Positions 26,730 through 34,948 of a stretch of DNA of 64,000 nucleotides are shown here, piece after piece; position 1 is the first letter of the stretch; each line of letters starts with the position of its first letter. The notes below the pieces were generated by a model. That model was given only the letters and a program-made list of their open reading frames with translations, was not told the origin of the DNA and ran no database searches. Origin of the DNA: Kribbella caucasensis (lineage in GTDB: Bacteria > Actinomycetota > Actinomycetes > Propionibacteriales > Kribbellaceae); contig NZ_SNWQ01000013.1 in the NCBI RefSeq assembly GCF_004361855.1, positions 1 to 64,000 on the forward strand. The letters are read 5' to 3'. A program made the translations under genes and the position numbers.

Positions 26730-28274
26730 TCAGCGGACTGAGACCGTGAACTTCGACCTGGTGAGCAGCGCTTCGATGCGTTTGCGGTCAGGCATCGAAT
26801 TGGACAGCGGGAAATCGGCGGTCGCACAGGACATCGCTGCGGCCGCCCACAGTGCGACCTGTTCGGAGAACACGCGGTCATTGTCGATCAGTTTCGCGGC
26901 CAGCGCGGCGCAGAAGGCGTCCCGTGAGGCCGAGGACCCCTTGTAGATCGACGGAAACGTCGGTACCAGGAAGGCCTCGTGCGCAGATTCGGAGTAGATC
27001 GTGCAGCCGCCGTTCACCAGCAGGCACAGGGTCTCGACGCCATACGCCAGCAAGTTCCGGGCGACCGGGTCCGGGTCGAATCGCTCCTGGCTGGTCGAGG
27101 CGTACCGCCCGAGCTCCCAGGCCTGTGCGACCAGGTAATCGATGTGAGTCAGCGAGTGCCGCGAGATGGTCTCGTCCGGATACGGCTGCCCTGGGGTCAC
27201 GATGACCATCGGCCTGTCATCGTCGTCGGTGTGCACCAGAGCCAACGTTTGCTGAACCGTCTCGCGTGGGATCTCGAACGTGACCAGGACGGCGTCGCAG
27301 TTGGTCAGCTCTTGCGACCGCTGATCGACATCCCGTACGTCGAGTCGGACCTCGACCTGATTGCGCCAGTTCACCGCGATGCTGTCACCGAGCTCCATCT
27401 CGATCACGCCGGTGAATGGCGTCCGCGCATCGTGCACGACCTTGATCAGCGAGGTGTCGACGCCCTCGTCGCGCAGATAGTGGATGATCTCCTGCCCGAA
27501 CCGGTCATCGGCAACCGCGGCGATCAGGGCCACGTCCAGGCCGAGCCGTGCCGCCGCGACCGCCTGGGTGAGGCCCTTGCCGCCAGGGGAGAGGTCGAAG
27601 CCGTACGCCTCGCTGGAGGTTTCCCTGGCCGGCATGTTCTTGGTCCGGAAGGTCGCGTCCATCACTGCGCCGCCTACCACGATCACCTTGCCCCGCCGCG
27701 CTACCGGAGTACTGGCCGACGTGATCTCTCCAGGTGCGGGCGTGACCACGCTCTTGGAGCCGACCGAGTACACCTCCCGGCGGATCAGCTGGCGCGCGAG
27801 TTCGTGGAGTACGTCGCGTTCCGTCGTACCCCGCAGGACTCGGTCGCTCGGTGGTTCGCCGGGGGCGTACCCGAGGGATTCGTGCAGGCGGCGCCAGTTG
27901 CCGAGCAGGGCGCTACGACGGCGCCCGAGCGCGTCGGCGGACAGCGACTGGATCGCCCGTGAGTCCACGTTGTGGCGGGCGTACTCGTCGGCGAACAGAC
28001 CGAGCGCGAGGATCGCGTCGGCGACGATCTGGTCGGTGCCGGTCATCGTGTGCCGCACACACTGGCCCACGACATCGAGCGCGGCCGGGGCGAGCTCGAT
28101 GTCGTGCACGGTCGCGTACCGCCGGGTCGCGGCCAGTCCGAGCAGGGGAGCGGCGACTCCGTTGCGGCCGTCCTGAAGCCGGGCAAGGGTTAGCCCGTCG
28201 CGCGCCCTCAGCTTCTCCAGAACGCTGATCAGCACAAGCGCATCTGGCGAGTCCCAGTCGCTGCGTTCGGCCAT
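26730..28274 (-). CDS. Uncharacterised helical domain fused to a PfkB/ribokinase-like domain, copy 2
   Basis: The 514-residue paralogue of the downstream gene has the same architecture: helical domain (about 1-165: LISVLEKLRARDGLTLARLQDG, GTDQIVADAILALGLFADEYARH, NWRRLHESLGYA) and PfkB domain from about 192. PfkB motif 1 is PGGKGLTQAVAAARLG and motif 2 is SSASRDAFCAALAAKLID, again lacking GAG before the catalytic Asp. The ribokinase-type lid residues VDTSLIKVVHDARTPFTGVIEM are kept. Tandem duplication is evident from identical length, order and start context. It lies 111 bases upstream of copy 1 on the same strand. Confidence 0.75.
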   Translation of the reverse strand: MAERSDWDSPDALVLISVLEKLRARDGLTLARLQDGRNGVAAPLLGLAATRRYATVHDIELAPAALDVVGQCVRHTMTGTDQIVADAILALGLFADEYARHNVDSRAIQSLSADALGRRRSALLGNWRRLHESLGYAPGEPPSDRVLRGTTERDVLHELARQLIRREVYSVGSKSVVTPAPGEITSASTPVARRGKVIVVGGAVMDATFRTKNMPARETSSEAYGFDLSPGGKGLTQAVAAARLGLDVALIAAVADDRFGQEIIHYLRDEGVDTSLIKVVHDARTPFTGVIEMELGDSIAVNWRNQVEVRLDVRDVDQRSQELTNCDAVLVTFEIPRETVQQTLALVHTDDDDRPMVIVTPGQPYPDETISRHSLTHIDYLVAQAWELGRYASTSQERFDPDPVARNLLAYGVETLCLLVNGGCTIYSESAHEAFLVPTFPSIYKGSSASRDAFCAALAAKLIDNDRVFSEQVALWAAAAMSCATADFPLSNSMPDRKRIEALLTRSKFTVSVR

Positions 28275-28367
28275 TCGCTCCCCGTACTCGTCGTTGTCCG
28301 GGAAAGCCCAGTATGCGGCGTTCCGTGGCTCAGCAACAGCTCTCCTCTTACTCGCCGGGTCCGGGTG

Positions 28368-30530
28368 TCAGCGGAGGGAGGTCAGCCAGCGGGCGGCTTG
28401 TTTGGCTTGGTGGAGGCGGCGTTCGTAGGTGGCTCCTACGGTGAGGAGGATGAGGCCGGCCAGGGCGAGGGTGATCCAGCGGGGGATGAGGGGGGCGACC
28501 TCGAGGAACTGCCAGAGGCCGATCTTGGTGAGGACGGCGGCGCCGACGACGAAGGGGGCCTGGAGGGAGAAGCGGGTGCCGGCCAGGATGACGGCGACGG
28601 CGGCGGTGATCACCAGGGTGGTCCGGAGGATGTCGTTGCCGTCGGCAAGTAGGGCGGAGGGGACCAGGCCGAGTAGCAGGCCGGGACCGAGGAACAGCCA
28701 GCTGGGCTGGTCGCGCCAGCGAAGGATGCCGAGGGCGAGCATGATCACGGCCGGCGGGACGGTGAACCACTCGACGGTGGTGGTGTCCGTGCCGAGGACG
28801 AAGCCTGTGTTGGCGAAGATCAGTAGGAGGCCGGCGACGAGGAGGGCGTCTCGGCGACCGGGCTGCATGCCGTACGCGACCAGCGGGGCGGCCGCGATGG
28901 TGAGGACGACTCCGGTGCCGGTGCCGGGCGAGACCAGCAGGATCACGATCTCGGCGAGGAGGGCGGCGGTCGCTCCGGAGATCAGCAGAGCGCGCTCCGG
29001 CGGGCGGCCGACGTACCGGGTGGCGGCGGCGATCGAGCAGGCGGCGACGACGGCCAGGGCGATTCCGCCGGTCCAGAGGGTGATGAACTCGTCGATGACG
29101 GCGAGCACGATGGCGAGTTGGGCGGCGAATCCGGCGGTCGCCGCGGTGGTGGTCGCCTCGAGGCGCTTGCGCCAACCGGCGACGAGGGCGAGGGCGGCCA
29201 CGAGTGCGGCGATCAGGCTGAGTTGCCGGACATCGGAGGAGAAGGTGCTGACCAGTACTGCGACGGTGGCTGAGGTCGTCGTTGCCGTGAGCAACATAGT
29301 TGTCAGGCGGCCGGTACGGCGGGGTCGGAGGAGTTCGACGAGAACCAGGACGGTCGCGAGGGCGGTGGTCAGCCAGCGGCCGGCCTCGGGGATCTGGGGG
29401 AGGAACGTTGCGACGGTGAACGCGGCGGTAGCGGTGCAGAGGATTTCGCCCGGAGTGGGGGTGAGACCGCCGGGAAGCGTTCGCTTGTTGAGCAGGAGGA
29501 TCCCGGTGGCGGCGGTGAGGCAGACGATCGCGGTGGTTGCCGCGAGGGGGACGAACGCGGTGGCCGAGAGGCCGAACATGTCGGCGATGAAGTCGGCGAA
29601 GTTGGGGTCGCGGTCGGCGACCAGGGCAATGAGGACTCGGGTCGATCCGGTGAGCAGGATGCCCGCGAAGACTGTTGCGGAGCAGATAGCGCCGGTGATG
29701 CGGACTGTGCGGGTGCCTTGTGCGGACCAGTAGAGGGTGATGACGAGTTGGATGAGGAGGCCGAGCAGCAGGGCCGCCAGGTCGACTCGGTCGGCCAGGA
29801 AGAGGGGTAGGGGGAGTTGCCCGACGATGACGGCGGCCAGGCCGAAGGTCTTGACGGTGGGCGCGAGGCGGTTCATCAGCAGGTTGACGGCGGCAACTAT
29901 CGCGGCGGCGGCCGCGGTGTAGGTGAGGGCGTCGGAGGCGGTGATCAGGCCCAGGGCGCGGATGCCGTAGAGGTCGACGATCAGCAGACCGCAGCCGAGG
30001 ATGGCGAGGGCTTCGGCGGTGCCGGCGAGTTTGTGCTTGGCCATCGGGATGGCGCCGATCAGGGCGATGGTGGCGAGGGTGCCCATGATGGCGGCCTGGG
30101 CGGCGACCGGGAGGCTGTCCCAGGTGACGGCGAGGAACGTGACACCCGCGGCGAGCAGGAGGAGGACGCCCAGGGCGAGGAGGGTCGCTTGTGGGCTCAA
30201 GCGCCGTCGAGGTCTGCTCGGCGGCCGCTGCTGACGCTGCGGCGGGGCAGGAGGCGGGGGAAGGTGACGCGCGGTGGCCGCTGGTACCGGTTGCGGGGTC
30301 GAGGGTGGGGCCGGCGGTTGGACGCCGCGCGGCGGGGGCGCGGGGAAGCTGCGACCCGGGAAGGTTTGGGGCGGGAAGTCGGGTGGTGCCGGCGGGAGGG
30401 CTTGCGGCGGCATGGGTGCGGGGTACGCCGGGAGCGGGGGTAGCGGGCTGGGGGCAACGAATGGGGTGACTGTGAGTGTCAGGGGACTGCTGCAGGTGGG
30501 GCAGCGGAACTGGGTCGACTGGGGGTTCAT
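28368..30530 (-). CDS. Large polytopic membrane protein with N-terminal zinc ribbon (SCO7613 C-terminal type)
   Basis: The 720-residue protein starts with half a zinc ribbon (FRCPTCSSPLTL, residues 8-19), continues with a 100-residue proline-rich linker and ends in roughly 18-20 hydrophobic helices covering residues 115-700. This combination is that of the DUF2157-like or SCO7613 C-terminal membrane proteins of Actinobacteria. Its role is unknown. A longer reading from 30693 in another frame is a shadow. A palindrome lies upstream in the divergent promoter region with the methyltransferase. Confidence 0.8.
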   Translation of the reverse strand: MNPQSTQFRCPTCSSPLTLTVTPFVAPSPLPPLPAYPAPMPPQALPPAPPDFPPQTFPGRSFPAPPPRGVQPPAPPSTPQPVPAATARHLPPPPAPPQRQQRPPSRPRRRLSPQATLLALGVLLLLAAGVTFLAVTWDSLPVAAQAAIMGTLATIALIGAIPMAKHKLAGTAEALAILGCGLLIVDLYGIRALGLITASDALTYTAAAAAIVAAVNLLMNRLAPTVKTFGLAAVIVGQLPLPLFLADRVDLAALLLGLLIQLVITLYWSAQGTRTVRITGAICSATVFAGILLTGSTRVLIALVADRDPNFADFIADMFGLSATAFVPLAATTAIVCLTAATGILLLNKRTLPGGLTPTPGEILCTATAAFTVATFLPQIPEAGRWLTTALATVLVLVELLRPRRTGRLTTMLLTATTTSATVAVLVSTFSSDVRQLSLIAALVAALALVAGWRKRLEATTTAATAGFAAQLAIVLAVIDEFITLWTGGIALAVVAACSIAAATRYVGRPPERALLISGATAALLAEIVILLVSPGTGTGVVLTIAAAPLVAYGMQPGRRDALLVAGLLLIFANTGFVLGTDTTTVEWFTVPPAVIMLALGILRWRDQPSWLFLGPGLLLGLVPSALLADGNDILRTTLVITAAVAVILAGTRFSLQAPFVVGAAVLTKIGLWQFLEVAPLIPRWITLALAGLILLTVGATYERRLHQAKQAARWLTSLR

Positions 30531-30585
30531 CCTGGCTCCTCGGGCGATGGTGATCCCACTGTCCCGCCACGGTTCGGCACACCGC

Positions 30586-30603
30586 TTGAGTACGTCTACT
30601 CAA
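30586..30603. promoter_or_regulatory. Palindrome TTGAGTA-CGTC-TACTCAA between divergent genes
   Basis: Seven-base perfect arms flank a four-base centre in the 138-base gap between the membrane protein and the methyltransferase. A TAGGCT -10-like box lies at 30613-30618. The site could be an operator for either gene. Confidence 0.45.
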
Positions 30604-30668
30604 ATCGTCGCGTAGGCTGCTGCGGTCTGCCGGTCGTCCAGACCGGCGAGGACACCACGGGGAGCAGG

Positions 30669-31334
30669 ATGAAGACTGGACAAGAGCTCGCACGGGCTCA
30701 GCAGGACAGATGGCAGGCGGCGTACGAGCAGAACCCGCGACTGAACGGGCGGGAGCCGTCCGCGGCGGCGCGCTGGACCGCCGCGCTGTTCGGTGCCGAG
30801 GGCATCGATGACGTGCTGGAGCTGGGCGCCGGCCACGGCCGGGACGCGTTTTACCTTGCCGGCCAGGGTTTCAGCGTGCACGCGACCGACTTCAGCGAAG
30901 CGGCGCTCGACCAGTTGCGGCTGGACGCGCAGCGGGAAGGGCTCGACGATCGCGTCACCGCGGCGTTGCACGACGTACGCGATCCGTTACCGCCTGCTGA
31001 TGCGACGGTCGGCGCGGTGTACGCGAATCTGTTGCTGAACATGGCTTTCTCGCGCGCCGAGCTGCGGTCGCTGATGCACGAGATCCGTCGCGTCCTGCGA
31101 CCGGGCGGGCTTTTCGTCTACAGCGTTTGGTCCACCGAGGACCCTTGCCATGATAATGGCGACGAACTCGGTGACGGACTGTTGGACAAACAAGGCTTCG
31201 CCTGCCGGTTCTTCGATCGGGAATTGATTCACGAGCTGGCCGATCGGTGGGAGTTGCGCGACGTCGCGCCGTACCGCGAAGGACAGCGCCGGCTCTGGCG
31301 AATCACCCAAGCCAAAGGCGGAACCGCGGCCTGA
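30669..31334 (+). CDS. Class I SAM-dependent methyltransferase
   Basis: The 221-residue protein has the Rossmann methyltransferase motifs: VLELGAGHGRDAFYLA (motif I, about 48-63), HATDFSEAAL (acidic residue for ribose), and LRPGGLFVYSVW (motif III region). It resembles the thiopurine/tellurite-type small-molecule methyltransferases. The C-terminal part with RFFDRELIHELADRW fits the same group. Substrate is not evident. It starts with GGAGCAGG before the ATG. Confidence 0.85.
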   Translation: MKTGQELARAQQDRWQAAYEQNPRLNGREPSAAARWTAALFGAEGIDDVLELGAGHGRDAFYLAGQGFSVHATDFSEAALDQLRLDAQREGLDDRVTAALHDVRDPLPPADATVGAVYANLLLNMAFSRAELRSLMHEIRRVLRPGGLFVYSVWSTEDPCHDNGDELGDGLLDKQGFACRFFDRELIHELADRWELRDVAPYREGQRRLWRITQAKGGTAA

Positions 31335-31382
31335 CCGACGGCGTCGTAGGTTGCGGTGTGGTCACCAAAGCGAAAAGTTGCA

Positions 31383-31411
31383 TTGACGAACTGGACCGGT
31401 TCCGACAGAGT
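31383..31411 (+). promoter_or_regulatory. Promoter of the DUF805 gene
   Basis: TTGACG (31383-31388) and CAGAGT (31406-31411) are spaced by 17 bases, about 36 bases before the ATG, which is preceded by CGGAG. Confidence 0.45.
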
Positions 31412-31447
31412 CGGTCCGCGTCTCACCTTCGACCAACGGAGTAAGCA

Positions 31448-31858
31448 ATGCAGTGGTACACAGAGGTCCTGAAGAAGTACGCCGTATTCAGCGGCCGCGC
31501 GCGGCGCAAAGAGTACTGGATGTTCTTCCTGTTCAACCTGGTCATCTCGGTGATCCTGAGCATCGTCGACAGCGTCGCCGGCACCAACGGCAGCGGCGTC
31601 GGGATCATCAGCACGATCTACTCGCTGGCCGTCCTGCTCCCGAGCATCGCGGTGCTGGTCCGGCGGCTGCACGACACTGGCAAGTCCGGTTTCTGGGTGT
31701 TCATCGGCCTGGTCCCGCTGATCGGCGCCATCGTGCTGATCGTCTTCGCGGCGACCGAGGGCAACCCCGGCGACAACCAGTACGGCCCGGACCCGAAGGC
31801 CGCCGAGCGTTTCGGCGCCGGCGCTGGGAACGCCGAGCCGGGTTACCCGACGGTCTGA
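31448..31858 (+). CDS. DUF805 membrane protein
   Basis: The 136-residue protein opens MQWYTEVLKKYAVFSGRARRKEYWMF, the standard DUF805 start, and has three to four hydrophobic helices plus the VRRLHDTGKSGFW signature between helices. A soluble tail with NPGDNQYGPDP ends it. DUF805 members are inner-membrane proteins of unknown role. It has its own promoter and a strong terminator downstream. Confidence 0.9.
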   Translation: MQWYTEVLKKYAVFSGRARRKEYWMFFLFNLVISVILSIVDSVAGTNGSGVGIISTIYSLAVLLPSIAVLVRRLHDTGKSGFWVFIGLVPLIGAIVLIVFAATEGNPGDNQYGPDPKAAERFGAGAGNAEPGYPTV

Positions 31859-31874
31859 TCCGTCCACACAGCGC

Positions 31875-31908
31875 AGGTCCCGCGAACCAGAGGCGGTTCG
31901 CGGGACCT
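31875..31908. terminator. Perfect 14-bp terminator hairpin between convergent genes
   Basis: AGGTCCCGCGAACC (31875-31888), loop AGAGGC, GGTTCGCGGGACCT (31895-31908). It serves the DUF805 gene and the converging TldE gene. There is no long T-run. Confidence 0.8.
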
Positions 31909-31953
31909 TGGCTTGTCCAGAGCCGGTACTGCGGGATCGCGGGCCTCGCGTGG

Positions 31954-33363
31954 TCAGCTGGCCTGGCTGACCGTGGACATGTTGAAGTCCGGTACCAGCA
32001 GCGGCGGAGTCGCGGTACGGGAGAAGCCGTCACCCCATTCGCGGGAGAACGACGGCACCGTCGCCCCGGCCGCAGTGAAGCGGGAGAGCAGGTCGACCGG
32101 GCTCTCGTTGAAGCGGAAGTTGTTGACCGCGCCCGTGACCTCGCCGTTCTCGACCAGGTAGACCCCGTCGCGGGTCAGACCGGTCAGCAGCAGGGTCTGC
32201 GGATCGACGGTGCGGATGTACCACAGGCAGGTCAGCAGCAGCCCTCGATCGAGCCCCGCGACCAGGTCGTCCACAGATCCGGTCGCGCCGTCGACGGAGA
32301 GCACGTAGTTGCCGATCGGTGGGGTCACGGCCGGCGCACTGGTCAGGTCGGCGGTGAACCGGCTCTGGAAGAGGTTCTCCAGCTTGCCACCACGGATCCA
32401 GTCGGTCGGTGAGAGCGTGAGGCCGTTGTCGAAAACGCTCGACGCACCGCTGGACGACTCCGCCACCACGAACGGGAACGACTCCAGCCCGGCCTGATTC
32501 GGATCCGACCGGAGCCGGACCGGCCGCTCCGACAGCGCCTCGCCGATCCGCGTGCCGCCGCCCGACTTGGAGAACACCGAGCGGCCTTCGTGCGCATCCC
32601 GCCCGTCGAGGAACCAGTACAGGTACGTCGTGAGATCGGCGACCGCAGTTGGTGGGAGCACCGTCGCGTGCCGGCCGGCCTCCACCGAGACGGTCCGGGT
32701 GGCCCAGCCGAGGCGCCGTGTCAGTTCCGCGTCGAGGGCGTGCGCGTCGATGTCGGTGAAGTCGCGCGTCGCCGTACCGACCCAGGCCGACTGGCTGAGG
32801 TCACCCGTCTTGCCGGTGGAGCTGACGTGTCCCCGTGGAAGCGTGTGCCGCAATCGCAGGCCGGCCGACGACCCGGCGTACAGGGTGACCACCTGGTGGT
32901 CGGCGAACCCGTACAGCCAGCGGTTCTCCTGGCCGGCCCGGGTGAGGACCTCGCCGAGCGCAGGGGCGAACTTCTCGTACACGGAGACCGAGGTTTCGTC
33001 GGGCTCCTCGTCCCAGTCGGGGCTGACGGTGCCCTGGACGAGTGGGCGCGCGTCCTCGGCCGGGCTCGACGCGCGGGCCGCGGCGACGGCCGCCGAGACG
33101 ATATCGCGCAACGTCAGGTCGGTGACGGACGAGCGGGTGACGACGCCGGCCGCAGTACCCTCGCCTGCTCCGACGGTCGCGATCACCGTGACGCTCGAAC
33201 CACGCATGGCGCCGTTCGTGGTCAGGGTGTTGTTGGCCCAGCGCAGGTTCACGCTCGAGGTCTCGGAGACCAGCACGACACAGCTCTCGGCGCCATCGGC
33301 CGCGGCCAGGTCGAGAGCCCGCTCGATCGTGTCCTGCGGGGTGAGCTGAATGGCGGTCGTCAC
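31954..33363 (-). CDS. tldE: TldD/PmbA family protein, TldE-like subunit
   Basis: The 469-residue protein has the TldE features: N-terminal domain with SSVNLRWANNTLTTNGAMRGSSVTV and a C-terminal barrel with LTGLTRDGVYLVENGEVTGAVNNFRFNESPVDLL. It has no HExxxH motif, as expected for the non-catalytic partner. Its GTG overlaps the stop of the TldD gene (GTGA), so the pair is coupled. TldD/TldE forms a heterodimeric zinc metalloprotease that trims peptide precursors such as microcin B17. The native substrate here is unknown and no RiPP precursor is apparent nearby. Confidence 0.88.
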   Translation of the reverse strand: MTTAIQLTPQDTIERALDLAAADGAESCVVLVSETSSVNLRWANNTLTTNGAMRGSSVTVIATVGAGEGTAAGVVTRSSVTDLTLRDIVSAAVAAARASSPAEDARPLVQGTVSPDWDEEPDETSVSVYEKFAPALGEVLTRAGQENRWLYGFADHQVVTLYAGSSAGLRLRHTLPRGHVSSTGKTGDLSQSAWVGTATRDFTDIDAHALDAELTRRLGWATRTVSVEAGRHATVLPPTAVADLTTYLYWFLDGRDAHEGRSVFSKSGGGTRIGEALSERPVRLRSDPNQAGLESFPFVVAESSSGASSVFDNGLTLSPTDWIRGGKLENLFQSRFTADLTSAPAVTPPIGNYVLSVDGATGSVDDLVAGLDRGLLLTCLWYIRTVDPQTLLLTGLTRDGVYLVENGEVTGAVNNFRFNESPVDLLSRFTAAGATVPSFSREWGDGFSRTATPPLLVPDFNMSTVSQAS

Positions 33364-34877
33364 CGGCCGGCCTCCTGCGTGGTGTTGAGAATGTTGACGC
33401 CGCGGAACAGCGCCGACGGGCAGCCGTGGGTGACGGCGCCGGACTGGGAGGGCTGGGCCTTGCCGCAGTTGAGCGCGCCGCCGAGGACGTAGGTCTGCGG
33501 TCCGCCGACGGCCTCCATCGAACCCCAGAAGTCGGTCGTGGTCGCCTGGTAGGCCACGTCGCGCAGTTGGCCGTCGAGCTTGCCGTCGGTGATCTTGTAG
33601 AACCGCTGGCCGGTGAACTGGAAGTTGTACCGCTGCATGTCGATCGACCAGGACTTGTCGCCGACGATGTAGATCCCGTTCTTCACCCGGCTGATCAGCT
33701 CCTCGGTCGAGGGTCCCCCGGGGTCGGGCTGGAGGGATACGTTCGCCATCCGCTGGATCGGGATGTGCCCGGACGAGTCGGCGTACGCGCATCCGTTGGA
33801 CCTGGGCGTGCCGAGGACGTCCTCGTTGACCTTGGCCATCCGGCGGTCCACCTGGTACCCGACCAGGATCCCGTCCTTCACCAGGTCCCACTGCTGCCCG
33901 GCGACGCCCTCGTCGTCGTACCCGACGGTGGACAGGCCGTTCTCCGCGGTCCGGTCGCCGGTGACGTGCATGATCGGGGAGCCGTACTGGAGTTTGTTGA
34001 GCTTGTCCAGGGTGGCGAAGCTGGTGCCGGCGTAGTTCGCCTCGTAGCCGAGGGCGCGATCCAGCTCGGTGGCGTGGCCGATCGACTCGTGGATCGTCAG
34101 CCAGAGGTTGGTCGGGTCGATGACCAGGTCGTACACGCCCGCCTCGACGGTCGGCGCGGCCATCTTCTCGGCGAGCCAGCCGGGGATCCGGGCGAGCTCG
34201 TCGTCCCAGTCCCAGCCGGTGCCGGTCAGATACTCCCAGCCGCGTCCGGCCGGTGGCGCGCAACTGGCCATCGAGTCGAACCGGCCCGACTCGGCGTCCA
34301 CCGCGACCGCCTCGACCTCCGGCCCGATCCGGACCCGCTGCTGCGTGTACGACGTACCTTCGGAGTTCGCGTAGAACTTGCATTCGTTGACAGAGGCCAC
34401 ATACACGTTCACGTGCGAGACTCCGTCCGCATTGAGCAGCCGGTCGCTGTAGTCGGTCAGCAGTGCGATCTTGTCCGCCCGCGGCACACTCAGCGGGTCC
34501 ACCTCGTACGACGAGACCCACGTGAGGTCGTCGTACACGGGCTCGCCGGCCAGCTCGATCGTGTCCGTGTTGATCGGCCGGGACACCTGGGCCATGTTGA
34601 CCGCCTGCTCCGCGACCCGGACCGCCTCGTCGGTGGTCAGCGCGACACCCGCCGCGAACCCCCAGGTCCCGTCGTGGATCACCCGGACCGCCAGCCCGAG
34701 ATCCTCGTCGTCGACGGCGCTCTGGAGCACGCTGTCCCGCAACGAGATCGCTTCGGACCGGATCCGCTCCAACCGGAACTCGGCGAACGTGGCCCCCAGG
34801 TCCCGTGCCCGCTGCAACGCGGCACCGGCCAACTCATGACGGGGAAGACGCAGGAACGAGGCATCGACATCGGGCAC
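33360..34877 (-). CDS. tldD: TldD family metalloprotease, catalytic subunit
   Basis: The 505-residue protein carries the zinc site HESIGHATELDRALG (HExxxH) near residue 235, and the downstream residues IPIQRMANVSLQPDPG and CGKAQPSQSGAVTHGCPSALF that complete the site. GTG 34877 (VPDVDASFLRLP) is preferred because AAGG lies upstream and the family start is near; longer reading from 35534 runs through the ECF gene and is not real. It is the catalytic half of the TldD/TldE peptidase. It lies downstream of the second ECF42 gene on the same strand, 71 bases away. Confidence 0.88.
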   Translation of the reverse strand: MPDVDASFLRLPRHELAGAALQRARDLGATFAEFRLERIRSEAISLRDSVLQSAVDDEDLGLAVRVIHDGTWGFAAGVALTTDEAVRVAEQAVNMAQVSRPINTDTIELAGEPVYDDLTWVSSYEVDPLSVPRADKIALLTDYSDRLLNADGVSHVNVYVASVNECKFYANSEGTSYTQQRVRIGPEVEAVAVDAESGRFDSMASCAPPAGRGWEYLTGTGWDWDDELARIPGWLAEKMAAPTVEAGVYDLVIDPTNLWLTIHESIGHATELDRALGYEANYAGTSFATLDKLNKLQYGSPIMHVTGDRTAENGLSTVGYDDEGVAGQQWDLVKDGILVGYQVDRRMAKVNEDVLGTPRSNGCAYADSSGHIPIQRMANVSLQPDPGGPSTEELISRVKNGIYIVGDKSWSIDMQRYNFQFTGQRFYKITDGKLDGQLRDVAYQATTTDFWGSMEAVGGPQTYVLGGALNCGKAQPSQSGAVTHGCPSALFRGVNILNTTQEAGR

Positions 34878-34948
34878 AGCCCCGACCTTATACAGCCCCG
34901 GCCTTTTTTGCGGCCGATCGACGGTCCACGCATCATTTGACGCAGTTC

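Noticed and set aside
28348..30693. A 781-codon frame overlapping the large membrane protein gene
   Set aside because: Its product is extremely Arg/Pro/His-rich; the other frame gives regular transmembrane helices and a zinc ribbon.
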